Source: Clostridia bacterium
GTDB lineage: Bacteria > Bacillota > Clostridia > Oscillospirales > CAG-272
DNA: 64,000 nt
Reading direction: 5' to 3'
Assembly (NCBI GenBank): GCA_017540175.1
Contig: JAFYBN010000109.1
Span: forward strand, 1-64,000
Numbering within the stretch: the first letter of the stretch is position 1; each line of letters starts with the position of its first letter. Both the position numbers and the translations under genes were made by a program. Positions 16,938 through 25,181 of this stretch are shown in pieces. The notes under the pieces are model-generated. The model was not told where the DNA came from. It saw only the letters and a program-made list of their open reading frames with translations, and did no database searches.

Positions 16938-17945
16938 TCAAAGCGCAGTTACGACGCTGCCGCACTCGGCTTTCTTCTCGCGGATGAAGGCGAAGAGGCT
17001 TTCTTCGTTCGGCATGTCGCGGCTGCACGCGTGGCTCGCGACGAGCATGGACGCGGACGCGGTGCCCTGTTCAAGCGCGTCCGGCAGGCTGTCCCCGCGC
17101 ATGAGTCCGCGGAGGAATGCGCTCGCGTAGCCGTCGCCGCCGCCGAAGCCCTTGAGCTTGCTGACGGGGAACGTGCCGACCTTGTAATTCCCTTCTCTGC
17201 TGTACGCGTACGAGCCTTCCTTGCCGTGCTTGATGACGCAGATCGACGCTCTCTTTCCGAGCCAGTAGGCGGAGGAGGTCTTGTCCGTGCCGTCCAGCCC
17301 GAGAAGGCGTTCCATGCGGTCGAATTCCTCGCGGCTGCCGAGAATGATGTCCGCCTTTTCCGCGACGAGGGAGGTATAGATCGCGATCTCGTCGTCGCTC
17401 TTCCAGGTATAGGCGCGGTAATCCGCGTCGAACACGACGGGCACGTTGTTCTTCAGAGCATAGGTAAGCGCCTTAAAGGAGGCCTCGCGTGTCGGGGAGG
17501 TGCACAAAGCTGTGCCGGAGATGAGCAGGCAGGCGGAGGAAGCAATGTATTCCTCATCCACGTCTTCGGGAGACAGCATCAGGTCGGCCACACCCTCACG
17601 GTACATGAGGATGGAGGACTGGGAGGGAGAGAGCATTTCCGTGAACGTCAGCCCGAGCTTCTCACCGTGCTCGCACCGGAAGATGTGGGAGGTGTCGATC
17701 CCCTCGTTTTTGAAGAAATCGGTGACGAACGTGCCGAACTGGTCGTCCGAGACGCGCCCGAGGAAACCGACTCGGCTGCCCAGACGCGCCATGCCCACGG
17801 CGATGTTCGCGGGAGAGCCGCCGAGATATTTGTTGAAATTGGCGCTTTCGTTCAGGGGCTTGTAGTAATCCGTAGGATTGAAATCGATGGCGACGCGCCC
17901 GACGGGGATGATGTGCAGGGGCTTTGAGAGATCGAATTTAATCAT
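16938..17945 (-). CDS. iolC: 5-dehydro-2-deoxygluconokinase
   Basis: This 335-residue PfkB-family kinase phosphorylates 5-dehydro-2-deoxy-gluconate at C6. Visible: the N-terminal substrate region with YLGGSPANIAVGMARLG, a central VVFDADYRAYTW, and the ATP/anion-hole motif GFGGGDGYASAFL, in which the usual GAGDS is written GGGDG but keeps the catalytic Asp. The start at 17945 is chosen for the AAGGGAAGG upstream and the IolC-like MIKFDLSKPLHIIPVGR. It starts 2 nt after the iolJ stop codon. Confidence 0.92.
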   Translation of the reverse strand: MIKFDLSKPLHIIPVGRVAIDFNPTDYYKPLNESANFNKYLGGSPANIAVGMARLGSRVGFLGRVSDDQFGTFVTDFFKNEGIDTSHIFRCEHGEKLGLTFTEMLSPSQSSILMYREGVADLMLSPEDVDEEYIASSACLLISGTALCTSPTREASFKALTYALKNNVPVVFDADYRAYTWKSDDEIAIYTSLVAEKADIILGSREEFDRMERLLGLDGTDKTSSAYWLGKRASICVIKHGKEGSYAYSREGNYKVGTFPVSKLKGFGGGDGYASAFLRGLMRGDSLPDALEQGTASASMLVASHACSRDMPNEESLFAFIREKKAECGSVVTAL

Positions 17946-17947
17946 GA

Positions 17948-18766
17948 TTATGCCTTCCCTTCGCTGCCGAACAGCCTGATATATCGCCCAACGACGCCGG
18001 CAACTGCCTCCGTCGACGTGCGGATGTTTTTGAAGATATCCGTACCTTCGCACGCGCCTGCCTGCGCCATGAAGATATCGGTCGCGATATTGACCTTGCG
18101 CATGCCGAGTTCGATGAGACGGCGGAACTGTTCGTCGGTCAGTCCGCTTCCCCCGTGCAGGACGGGGAGCGCGTTCAGCCTGCCGTGCAGCTGCTCGAGC
18201 ACGTCGTAGCGGAGCTTCGGCGCGGCGGCGTACAGCCCGTGCGCGTTGCCGATACCGACGGCGAGCGCGTCGATGCCGAGCTCATCCATCCGGACACAGT
18301 CGTCGAGTGTGGCGATCTTCTCTTCCGCCTCGCCGCCTTCCTCGCTTTTGCCGACCCGTCCGACTTCCGCTTCCACCGCGGCTCCGGTTTCCTTCGCAAG
18401 CCGGACGACTTCGGCCGTCAGGGCGAGATTGCCTTCGATCGGCAGATCGGAGCCGTCGCACATGACGGAGGTGAAGCCGAGGGAGAGGGCTTCCTTCACG
18501 CATCCGAGGGTCTTGCCGTGATCGAGATGCACCGCGATCGGAACGGAAGCGCCCCGTGCCGCCGCGAGCATCATGGGCGCGATGAGGTACAGGGGAGAAT
18601 GAGGCAGCCGCGATTCGGCAATCTGCATGATGACGGGAGAACGGTTTTCTTCCGCCGCGCGAAGCACGCCGCGGATGCACTCCATGTTCGCGACGCTGAA
18701 CGCGCCGACCGCATAACCTCCCGCGTCAGCGTCCCGGAGCAGATCGCGCATGTTGACAAGGGACAA
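17948..18766 (-). CDS. iolJ: Class II aldolase, 6-phospho-5-dehydro-2-deoxy-D-gluconate aldolase
   Basis: This 272-residue class II fructose-bisphosphate-aldolase-like protein fits IolJ, which splits the phosphorylated intermediate into dihydroxyacetone phosphate and malonate semialdehyde. Key motifs are PIAVHLDHGKT (zinc His and catalytic Asp), AVEAEVGRVG, VGNAHG-like and LPVLHGGSGL. The start is taken as TTG at 18766 because MSLVNMRDLLRDA aligns with the usual MPLV-x-M beginning of the family; an in-frame stop lies just before. The only nearby SD-like element is GGTGA, 7 nt away, while a better AGGAG sits 20 nt upstream. The ATG at 18751 is the alternative. It is the first gene of the iol operon. 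Confidence 0.9.
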   Translation of the reverse strand: MSLVNMRDLLRDADAGGYAVGAFSVANMECIRGVLRAAEENRSPVIMQIAESRLPHSPLYLIAPMMLAAARGASVPIAVHLDHGKTLGCVKEALSLGFTSVMCDGSDLPIEGNLALTAEVVRLAKETGAAVEAEVGRVGKSEEGGEAEEKIATLDDCVRMDELGIDALAVGIGNAHGLYAAAPKLRYDVLEQLHGRLNALPVLHGGSGLTDEQFRRLIELGMRKVNIATDIFMAQAGACEGTDIFKNIRTSTEAVAGVVGRYIRLFGSEGKA

Positions 18767-18789
18767 GGTTTTTCACCAGCCTTTTTCTC

Positions 18790-18819
18790 CTGCGGACAGA
18801 GCAGTATGCCGAGCCGCAG
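18790..18819 (-). promoter_or_regulatory. Stem-loop at the 5' end of the iol mRNA
   Basis: Minus strand CTGCGG and CCGCAG pair across an 18-nt loop right after the expected transcription start. Its 3' arm overlaps the AGGAG that lies 20 nt before the TTG start. It may protect the 5' end or mask that site. Confidence 0.4.
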
Positions 18820-18827
18820 TTTTTTTC

Positions 18828-18856
18828 AGTATAGCACAATGCCGGTTGTTTTTCAA
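18828..18856 (-). promoter_or_regulatory. Sigma-A promoter of the iol operon
   Basis: Minus strand TTGAAA (18851-18856), 17-bp spacer, TATACT (18828-18833) with TGC before the -10. It leaves a leader of about 55 nt before iolJ and would drive all seven iol genes. Confidence 0.8.
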
Positions 18857-18949
18857 GGGAGATTCGGAAAAACCGGAAAAAATTTCGTTTCTCACGTGCG
18901 CGGCAAGCGGTGTTTTTTCGTCGTTTTCAACTTTTTTATGATTCCGTCG

Positions 18950-19013
18950 TTGACTTTTTTATCGGAATTGTGTATAATAGTCGGCAGATATGCGATAATT
19001 CCGCATAAATCTG
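18950..19013 (+). promoter_or_regulatory. Promoter of the phosphodiesterase operon with a downstream dyad
   Basis: TTGACT (18950-18955), 17-bp spacer, TATAAT (18973-18978). Immediately downstream, overlapping the expected start of transcription, is an inverted repeat TATGCG-ataattc-CGCATA (18989-19007), extended outward by CAGAT/ATCTG. This is a candidate operator or a 5' mRNA hairpin. It is divergent from the iol promoter about 90 bp away. Confidence 0.7.
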
Positions 19014-19017
19014 TTAC

Positions 19018-19060
19018 AGGAGGACAGAAATGTGAAAACTGCGGACACCCGCGTTTTCAC
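19018..19060 (+). promoter_or_regulatory. Unusual translation leader: SD, ATG-TGA minimal frame and a strong hairpin
   Basis: AGGAGG (19018-19023) is followed after 6 nt by ATG TGA, a start codon directly followed by a stop. The next bases form a 12-bp hairpin: GTGAAAAC (bulged T) GCGG, loop ACAC, CCGC, GTTTTCAC (19032-19060). The lipoprotein ATG comes only at 19075 and has no SD of its own. A GTG at 19032 opens a different frame of 67 codons. Confidence 0.6.
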
Positions 19061-19074
19061 AATCTCAATTGACA

Positions 19075-20877
19075 ATGAAGCATCCTGCCAGAATTCTCTC
19101 ATTTTTCCTTGCCGTTCTGCTCTGCGCCGGTCTCTTTTTCGCCTCATGCGCGAAGGACCCCGAACAGGAGACGAACGCACCCGAGCCGTCGACGCCTTCC
19201 GGAGAAGGGGCCGTGACAGAACCCGGAGACAATGAAACCGATCCGGCTGAAACGGAGCCCGAACCCGAGACGGAGCCGGAACCCGAAACAGAGCCGGAGC
19301 CCGAACCCGTTGATCTCGGCATCAAGCACGTCGTCATCGTCGGGGTGGACGGCGGCGGCAATTTCTTCCGCGACGCGGACATGCCGAACCTCGACGCGAT
19401 CATGGAAAACGGCGCCGTCACCTATGACTGTCTGACCTCCAATCCGACGATCAGCGCGCAGTCCTGGGGCTCAATGCTCCACGGCGTGACGCCCGAAATC
19501 CACGGTCTGTCGAACGGGCTGGTTTCCGAACGCCCGTATCCGAACGACAGCCTCTTCCCGTCCGTCTTCCGCGTGATCCGCGAGAACATGCCGGACGCGG
19601 AGCTTGCTTCGTTCTGCAACTGGAATCCGATCAACGTCGGCATCATCGAGGACGGCATCGGCGTTGAAAAAGGCACGAAGGGCAGCGACGCGCAGGTCAC
19701 CGACCTCGTCTGCAAGTATGTGAAATCCCACGACCCGACCCTTGTTTTCGTCCAGTTCGACGAAGTTGACGGTGCGGGACACGGCAACGGGTACGGCTCA
19801 AAGGTCCACCTGAAGCAGCTCCATACGACCGACACCTACATCAAAAAGATCTACGACGCCTACAAAGAGGCGGGCTATCTGGATTCGACCCTGTTCATCG
19901 TGACCGCCGACCACGGCGGCACGAACAACGGCTCTTCCGGCGGTCACGGCGGATGGACGGACGCGGAGAAATACATCATGTTCGCTGCGACCGGTCCCGG
20001 TGTCGTAAAAGGTCAAGTCGGCGACATGGGCGTGCGCGACATCTCTTCCATTGTACTATATGCGCTCGGACTCGCGGACAAGCAGCCCGAAACCTGGACC
20101 TCCCGCGTGCCGTCCGGCGTATTCGAGGGTGTGGAAGCCGCTCCGCGTCCGGAATACACGATCACCTACGCGTTTGAGCACCGCACGCACGAATCCTCCC
20201 CCACGCCGACCGGAGACGCAAGCGTCACAGCCGCGCTCGGGGAAGACCGTGTGATCGCCTACTTCCCGCTCGACGGCGATCCGGGCGACGCGCTCGGCAA
20301 GACTGAGACGACGACGACCGGCAAGCTCTATTACGTAGACGGCTACTTCGGACAGGCGATCCAGTTCGACGACGGATACATCTCGATCCCGAACTACAAG
20401 CCCGAGATGTCAAATTTCTCCGTTGCGTTCTGGCTGAAGACCTCCGGCGTTGGCTCCGATCCGTCCATCATCTCGAATAAGAACTGGGACAGCGGCAAAA
20501 ACAAAGGATGGGTCCTCTCCCTGCGTGCGGGCGACATCAAGTTCAATGCCGGCGACGGATCGAACCGCATGGATTACGAGAACCCGCTTCCGATCGACTA
20601 CATCGACGGCTGGATCTACGTCGTGCTCGTCGTCGACCGCGAGGCGAAAGAGATACGCATGTCCTACGACTTCGGCGCTTTCGGCTCCTACGCGATCCCA
20701 TCGACCCTGAAGAATGCGAGCTTCACGGGGCTGTCGACCCTCAACATCGGACAGGACGGCACCGGTAAATACGGTCAGCCGCTGACCGCCGAGCTGGACG
20801 AAGTGCTGCTGGTCGACGGCATTCTGACCGATGAGGATCTCGCCGCGCTCAAATCCGTTTACCAATCCGGGAACTGA
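19075..20877 (+). CDS. Lipoprotein phosphodiesterase/phosphatase (alkaline phosphatase superfamily) with C-terminal LamG-like domain
   Basis: The 600-residue product has a lipoprotein signal (lipobox FASC, Cys 25), an acidic E/P/T linker (30-79) and an alkaline-phosphatase-superfamily domain. Visible metal and active-site elements are VIVGVDGGG (Asp 92), TSNPTISAQSWGSML around the likely Thr/Ser nucleophile, FDEVDGAGHG and VTADHGG, then a GGHGGW His. This is the nucleotide pyrophosphatase/phosphodiesterase pattern. Residues from about 385 form a LamG/concanavalin-like domain (FSVAFWLKTSG, DEVLLVDGILT). It therefore acts outside the cell on a phosphodiester or phosphomonoester, possibly a nucleotide or phospholipid headgroup. 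ATG 19075 is preferred over TTG 19069. It is first in an operon with a solute-binding protein and a paralogue. Confidence 0.85.
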   Translation: MKHPARILSFFLAVLLCAGLFFASCAKDPEQETNAPEPSTPSGEGAVTEPGDNETDPAETEPEPETEPEPETEPEPEPVDLGIKHVVIVGVDGGGNFFRDADMPNLDAIMENGAVTYDCLTSNPTISAQSWGSMLHGVTPEIHGLSNGLVSERPYPNDSLFPSVFRVIRENMPDAELASFCNWNPINVGIIEDGIGVEKGTKGSDAQVTDLVCKYVKSHDPTLVFVQFDEVDGAGHGNGYGSKVHLKQLHTTDTYIKKIYDAYKEAGYLDSTLFIVTADHGGTNNGSSGGHGGWTDAEKYIMFAATGPGVVKGQVGDMGVRDISSIVLYALGLADKQPETWTSRVPSGVFEGVEAAPRPEYTITYAFEHRTHESSPTPTGDASVTAALGEDRVIAYFPLDGDPGDALGKTETTTTGKLYYVDGYFGQAIQFDDGYISIPNYKPEMSNFSVAFWLKTSGVGSDPSIISNKNWDSGKNKGWVLSLRAGDIKFNAGDGSNRMDYENPLPIDYIDGWIYVVLVVDREAKEIRMSYDFGAFGSYAIPSTLKNASFTGLSTLNIGQDGTGKYGQPLTAELDEVLLVDGILTDEDLAALKSVYQSGN

Positions 20878-20931
20878 TCCTCTTCCCGGCTCCGCCCATA
20901 CGCCACCCGCGAAACAGAAAGGAACCGAACC

Positions 20932-22428
20932 ATGAAACTGAGAACCATTTCCCTCCTGCTTGTTCTGATTCTCTTCCTGCCTCTCCTCGCCGCCTGCAGT
21001 GAAAGCAAAGAAAACACGGAGGAGACGGCGCCCCCCTCCGCGACGACCGATCCGACGGCGGCGACCGAAACCGAGGAAGAAACCGAATCCCTCACCCCGC
21101 ATTGGGACGCAGTAGGCAAACCGGACCTCGGCGGAATTTCCATCAATGCGCTCTCCGACAACTTCACTTCGAATTATTACAACGTGCTTGATTGGGACGA
21201 AATCACCGGCGAGGGTCTGGCAGACGCGATGTACAACCGCAACCGCCTGATGGAAGCCACGCTCAACTGCACGCTTGCAATCGAATACAACGGCAGTCCC
21301 GCGAACCGCCTCATTCAGAGCGTGACGGCGGGAACCGGGGACGTCGATCTCTGCTACGAGCTGATGACCCAGGCCGGCGGGCTCATTACGCGCGGTTTTC
21401 TCATGCCGTTCAACAAGCTTGAGACCGCGGACATGACGCAGCCGTATTGGGATCAGGGCGCTCAAAAACAGCTCGCGATCCTCGGTCAGGTGTATCACGG
21501 TTATCTCGACTTCGGCTTCGACCACTACGATTCCATGACCGTCCTTTTCTACAACGGCGTGATCTTCGCGAATTATCAATTGGAGGACCCGCTCGAACTC
21601 TTCGACAATGAAGAATGGACGGTCGCGAAAATGCTCGAGCAGATCGAGGCGGTCTCGACCGACCTGAATGCGGACGGCAAATTCACCCTGACGCAGGACA
21701 TGTACGGTCTTGTGGGCAGAGAGTACCAGTACCAGCCGATCGGATACGCGTCCGGCGTGAGCCTCATTTCGTGGGACAGTGAAGAAAAGACCTTCACGCT
21801 CAATCTCGCCGACGAACGCTTCATCACCGTATCCGAAGCGATTTCGAGCATCTACAACGTCACAAACAAGGACATGGTCAATTACAGCGACTACGACGCG
21901 GGACGGCGCGCGTTCTCCGACGGCAGAGCGCTCTACTATTCCCGTCTGCTCGGCGACTTCCGCCAGCTCCGCGAAGTCGAGGACGATTACGGCGTGATCG
22001 CCTTCCCGCGGTATTCCTACGAGGACGGCTCCGATTCTTCCTACTTCGTCCAGAACCCGACGACGCTTTATCTCCCCATTTCCGTCGGGGACGACAACCG
22101 GGACGGCGAGATGGACTTCGACGAGATCGGCCTCTTCCTTCAGGCGGTCGGCGCGTACACCTATGACGAGACCCTCGACGTTTACATCAACAGCGCGGTC
22201 ATCGGCAAGGGCATGCGCGATCAGAAATCCGCCGAAATGGTGCGTCTCATGATGACGAACCGCAGCTTCGATATCGGCCAGAGTTTCAGCTTCCCGAGCA
22301 TTCTCGAGAGTTATAAAATGTGTATCCAAAGCAACGGCAAATACGCGTCCACCGCGAAAAAAATCGAATCCGCCTTCAAGAAAGCCGCCTCGAAAACCAT
22401 GAAAGAAATCGAAAACAACCTGGATTGA
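20932..22428 (+). CDS. Extracellular solute-binding lipoprotein (ABC type, orphan)
   Basis: The 498-residue product has a lipoprotein signal (LLAAC, lipobox Cys about 22), a Glu/Thr/Ala linker, and a family-1-like substrate-binding fold: TAGTGDVDLCYELM, LFYNGVIF, WTVAKMLEQIEAV with a following DLNADGKFTLTQDMYG, and YGVIAFPRYSYE. Such proteins deliver sugars or small molecules to an ABC importer, but no permease or ATPase gene is near. It is a distant paralogue of the protein at 50769-52262, with the same signal and ESKENT start of the mature part. It lies between two related phosphodiesterases, so it may bind a product of their reaction (inference). Confidence 0.85.
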   Translation: MKLRTISLLLVLILFLPLLAACSESKENTEETAPPSATTDPTAATETEEETESLTPHWDAVGKPDLGGISINALSDNFTSNYYNVLDWDEITGEGLADAMYNRNRLMEATLNCTLAIEYNGSPANRLIQSVTAGTGDVDLCYELMTQAGGLITRGFLMPFNKLETADMTQPYWDQGAQKQLAILGQVYHGYLDFGFDHYDSMTVLFYNGVIFANYQLEDPLELFDNEEWTVAKMLEQIEAVSTDLNADGKFTLTQDMYGLVGREYQYQPIGYASGVSLISWDSEEKTFTLNLADERFITVSEAISSIYNVTNKDMVNYSDYDAGRRAFSDGRALYYSRLLGDFRQLREVEDDYGVIAFPRYSYEDGSDSSYFVQNPTTLYLPISVGDDNRDGEMDFDEIGLFLQAVGAYTYDETLDVYINSAVIGKGMRDQKSAEMVRLMMTNRSFDIGQSFSFPSILESYKMCIQSNGKYASTAKKIESAFKKAASKTMKEIENNLD

Positions 22429-22464
22429 CAACAAACGGTTTAAGACCGAAAAGGAGACGAACTT

Positions 22465-24000
22465 ATGAAGATTTCCCATGTCATTCTCATCGGCGTGGAC
22501 GGAGCGGGCACGTTCTTCCGTCAGGCGTCCACCCCGAGCATCGACCGCATTTTCAAAGACGGAGCGGTCAGCTACGACGTGCTGACCTCGAACCCGACGA
22601 TCAGCGGGCAGTGCTGGGGCTCCATGCTCACCGGCGTGCTGCCCGAAATCCACCGTCTCACGAACGGCATCGTCAGCTCACGCCCCTATCCGACGGATTC
22701 GCTCTTCCCCTCCGTCTTCCGCGTGATCCGCGAGAACATGCCCGACGCGGAGCTAGGCTCGTTCTGCAACTGGAACCCTATTAATTTCGGCATCGTGGAA
22801 AACAACCTCGGCGTGACCGAGGGAACCGGCAACGACGAGGCTGTCACGAATCAGGTCTGTGATTATGTGGCGAACCACAACGCCGACTTCGTCTTCGTTC
22901 AGTTCGACGAGGTGGACGGCGCAGGCCACCACTACGGCTACGGTACGGAAGGCCACCTCAATCAGATCGCGGCGGCGGACGCTCTCATCCAGAGGATCTG
23001 GGAAGCGTATGAAGCCCGCGGCTGGCTCGACGATACGCTCTTCCTCGTCACGGCGGACCATGGCGGCAATGACCACGGTCACGGCGGATGGACGGACGGA
23101 GAGAAATACATCATGTTCGCGGCCACCGGTCCCGGCGTGGTCAAGGGCACGATCGGAGAGATGGGCGTGCGCGACATGGCGTCGGTCGTTCTCTACGCGC
23201 TCGGGCTCGCGGACAAACAGCCCGCAACATGGACCGCCCGCGTTCCCTCGGGACTCTTTGAGAACGTCACGGCGGGCGAGCGTCCCGTTTACACGGTCTC
23301 GTATGAATTCGCGTACCGCACCAAACAGCCGGGCGTGACCCCGACAGGCGACGCGGCGCTTTCCGCCGCGCTCGGCAGAGACCGCGTCGCGTTCTACTTC
23401 CCCTTCGACGGAAACGTCGATAACGAGAACGGCGAACCGAAGGCCGTACCGACTGGCAAGCTCTATTTCATCGACGGCTGGAACGACCGCGGCATCCGGA
23501 TCGACGACGGGTATCTCACCCTGCCGTGGAAGCCGGGCAAAAACAGCTTCTCCCTCGCGTTCTGGATGAAGTCCGACGGACAGAGCTCCGATCCCGCCGT
23601 GCTCACGAACAAGAACTGGCACAGCGGCTCGAATCCCGGCTTCGTCGTGGCCCTCAGCGGCGCGTCCGTGATCGTAAATTACGGCGACGGAAAGGACCGC
23701 ATGGACGCAGGATTTGAGCTCCCGCTCGATTACGTCGGCGGCTGGGTGCACGTCGCTCTCGCCGTTGACCGCGAGGCCGGCGAGGTCCGCTTCTCAACCG
23801 ACTTCCGTGATTTCGTGACGCTGAAGATCCCGGAACGCTTCGCTGACGCGGATTTCTCCGAGGGCGAAGAAGTCTGGTTCGGTCAGGACGCGACAAAGAC
23901 CTATGCGCCTCTCACCGCGGTTTTTGACGATTTCATCCTCGTGAACGGCGCGTTCACAAAGGACGATGTTCTGAAGATGAAGGAATTCTACGAAGCGTAA
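22465..24000 (+). CDS. Alkaline phosphatase superfamily phosphodiesterase with LamG-like domain, no signal peptide
   Basis: This 511-residue protein is a close paralogue of the lipoprotein two genes upstream but starts directly at the catalytic domain (MKISHVILIGVDGAG). It keeps the same metal and nucleophile motifs: TSNPTISGQCWGSML, FDEVDGAGHH, VTADHGGNDHGHGGW. The C-terminal LamG-like region is also present (FSLAFWMKSDG, FDDFILVNGAFT). AAAAGGAG precedes the ATG, so the lack of a signal sequence is not an artefact of the start. It should act in the cytoplasm, unlike its paralogue. It is last in the operon, before a strong terminator. Confidence 0.85.
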   Translation: MKISHVILIGVDGAGTFFRQASTPSIDRIFKDGAVSYDVLTSNPTISGQCWGSMLTGVLPEIHRLTNGIVSSRPYPTDSLFPSVFRVIRENMPDAELGSFCNWNPINFGIVENNLGVTEGTGNDEAVTNQVCDYVANHNADFVFVQFDEVDGAGHHYGYGTEGHLNQIAAADALIQRIWEAYEARGWLDDTLFLVTADHGGNDHGHGGWTDGEKYIMFAATGPGVVKGTIGEMGVRDMASVVLYALGLADKQPATWTARVPSGLFENVTAGERPVYTVSYEFAYRTKQPGVTPTGDAALSAALGRDRVAFYFPFDGNVDNENGEPKAVPTGKLYFIDGWNDRGIRIDDGYLTLPWKPGKNSFSLAFWMKSDGQSSDPAVLTNKNWHSGSNPGFVVALSGASVIVNYGDGKDRMDAGFELPLDYVGGWVHVALAVDREAGEVRFSTDFRDFVTLKIPERFADADFSEGEEVWFGQDATKTYAPLTAVFDDFILVNGAFTKDDVLKMKEFYEA

Positions 24001-24031
24001 TGCTCGCGTCATACGATGCCTCACAAAAACG

Positions 24032-24071
24032 CTGCCGACCCGCTCATATGCGGGTCGGCAGTTGTCTTGTT
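24032..24071 (+). terminator. Terminator of the phosphodiesterase operon
   Basis: Perfect 12-bp stem CTGCCGACCCGC/GCGGGTCGGCAG with a TCATAT loop, then TTGTCTTGTTT. It starts about 30 nt after the stop codon. Confidence 0.85.
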
Positions 24072-24110
24072 TCGGCTTGAATGAAAGGCGGATCCCGCGG
24101 TTTACACAGC

Positions 24111-24138
24111 AAAAAACAGACGCCCATGGGACGTCTGT
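24111..24138 (-). terminator. Terminator of rplJ-rplL
   Basis: Minus strand CAGACG/CGTCTG with an inner CCCATGGG, followed by TTTTTT, about 40 nt past the rplL stop. Confidence 0.85.
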
Positions 24139-24175
24139 TCTCCGGTTATTGAACGCTTCAGATGATTCGTCTCTC

Positions 24176-24550
24176 TTATTTGACTTCGACTTCCGCGCCG
24201 GTGGCAGCGATCTTCGCCTTGAGAGCTTCCGCATCTTCCTTGGAGATGCCTTCCTTGATGGTCTTCGGAGCGGATTCGACGAGGTCCTTCGCTTCCTTCA
24301 GGCCGAGACCGGTGATCTCGCGGATAACCTTGATAACGTCGAGCTTCTTCGCGCCGAAGGACTTCAGAACGACGTCGAATTCGGTCTTCTCTTCGACAGC
24401 GGGAGCGGCAGCGCCGGCGCCGGCAACAGCCACGGGAGCAGCGGCGGAAACGCCGAACTCTTCTTCGACAGCCTTCACGAGGTCAGCCAGTTCGAGGATG
24501 GTAAGGGACTTGATGGATTCAAGGATCTGAAGAGACTTTTCAGTAGCCAT
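24176..24550 (-). CDS. rplL: 50S ribosomal protein L7/L12
   Basis: 124 residues, the normal size. It has the N-terminal dimerisation segment ([19 protein letters not shown]), an Ala-rich hinge ([13 protein letters not shown]), and the factor-binding C-terminal domain with [24 protein letters not shown]. It forms the flexible L7/L12 stalk bound to L10. It follows rplJ in one transcript with a 53-nt gap and GGAGG before the ATG. Confidence 0.97.
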   Translation of the reverse strand: MATEKSLQILESIKSLTILELADLVKAVEEEFGVSAAAPVAVAGAGAAAPAVEEKTEFDVVLKSFGAKKLDVIKVIREITGLGLKEAKDLVESAPKTIKEGISKEDAEALKAKIAATGAEVEVK

Positions 24551-24603
24551 TTTTAATTCCTCCGTTATATGGTATAGTTATTGTTTTCGGATTTCGTTGC
24601 CGA

Positions 24604-25149
24604 TTATTCGGCTGCGGGAGCTTCGGCGGCTTCGGGAGCGGCTTCTTCCTTGCCTTCGTTCTCTTTGTCGATGATCGCCTGAAGAACGTATGCAAACTTG
24701 TAAAGCGGGCTCTGGATGGAGCCGAGGAACTTCGCGATGAGGGTTTCCTTGTTCGGGATGTCGGCAAGCTCGTTGACGGTGGCCGCGTTGACGACGGCGC
24801 CGTCCAGAAGACCGCCGCGGATCTCGAAGGTTTCGATCTTGTCCGCGTATTCTTTGAGGATCTTCGCGGGAGCGATCGGATCTTCGAAGCTGATGGCGAA
24901 CGCGTTCATTCCGTTGAGCTCGGACTTGAGATCTCCGAAGCCCGCAATATCCGCCGCCTTGCCGATCAGGGTGTTCTTGATGACGGCATATTCGACGCCG
25001 GCCTCGCGGAGCGATTTACGGAGAGCCGTATCCTGCGCGACGGTGATGCCTTCGTACTTGACAAGCACGGCGGAAGCCGCTTTGCTCATCTTATCCGCAA
25101 GACCTTCAACGACTGCTTTCTTCTGCTCTAAAATTTTCTCGCTGGGCAT
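24604..25149 (-). CDS. rplJ: 50S ribosomal protein L10
   Basis: 181 residues, of the usual size. The N-terminal rRNA-binding part shows VVEGLADKMSKA, VKYEGITVAQ, LRKSLREAGVEYAVIKNTL; the tail carries the L7/L12-binding helix region. An Ala/Glu-rich extension ends the protein. L10 anchors L7/L12 dimers to the ribosome and, in this transcript, is expected to bind the L10 leader and repress its own synthesis. AAGGAGG precedes the ATG. Confidence 0.97.
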   Translation of the reverse strand: MPSEKILEQKKAVVEGLADKMSKAASAVLVKYEGITVAQDTALRKSLREAGVEYAVIKNTLIGKAADIAGFGDLKSELNGMNAFAISFEDPIAPAKILKEYADKIETFEIRGGLLDGAVVNAATVNELADIPNKETLIAKFLGSIQSPLYKFAYVLQAIIDKENEGKEEAAPEAAEAPAAE

Positions 25150-25181
25150 TTTGTTTCCTCCTTATAGGCTGTCAGAGGTAC

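Noticed and set aside
19032..19235. 67-codon frame starting with GTG behind the AGGAGG site
   Set aside because: It runs out of frame through the signal peptide of the lipoprotein and its translation is Arg-rich without any domain; I keep it only as part of the unusual leader.
20410..22653. 747-codon minus-strand open frame opposite the solute-binding protein
   Set aside because: It spans the boundary of two plus-strand genes with clear products, ribosome binding sites and domains; its translation has no recognisable fold.
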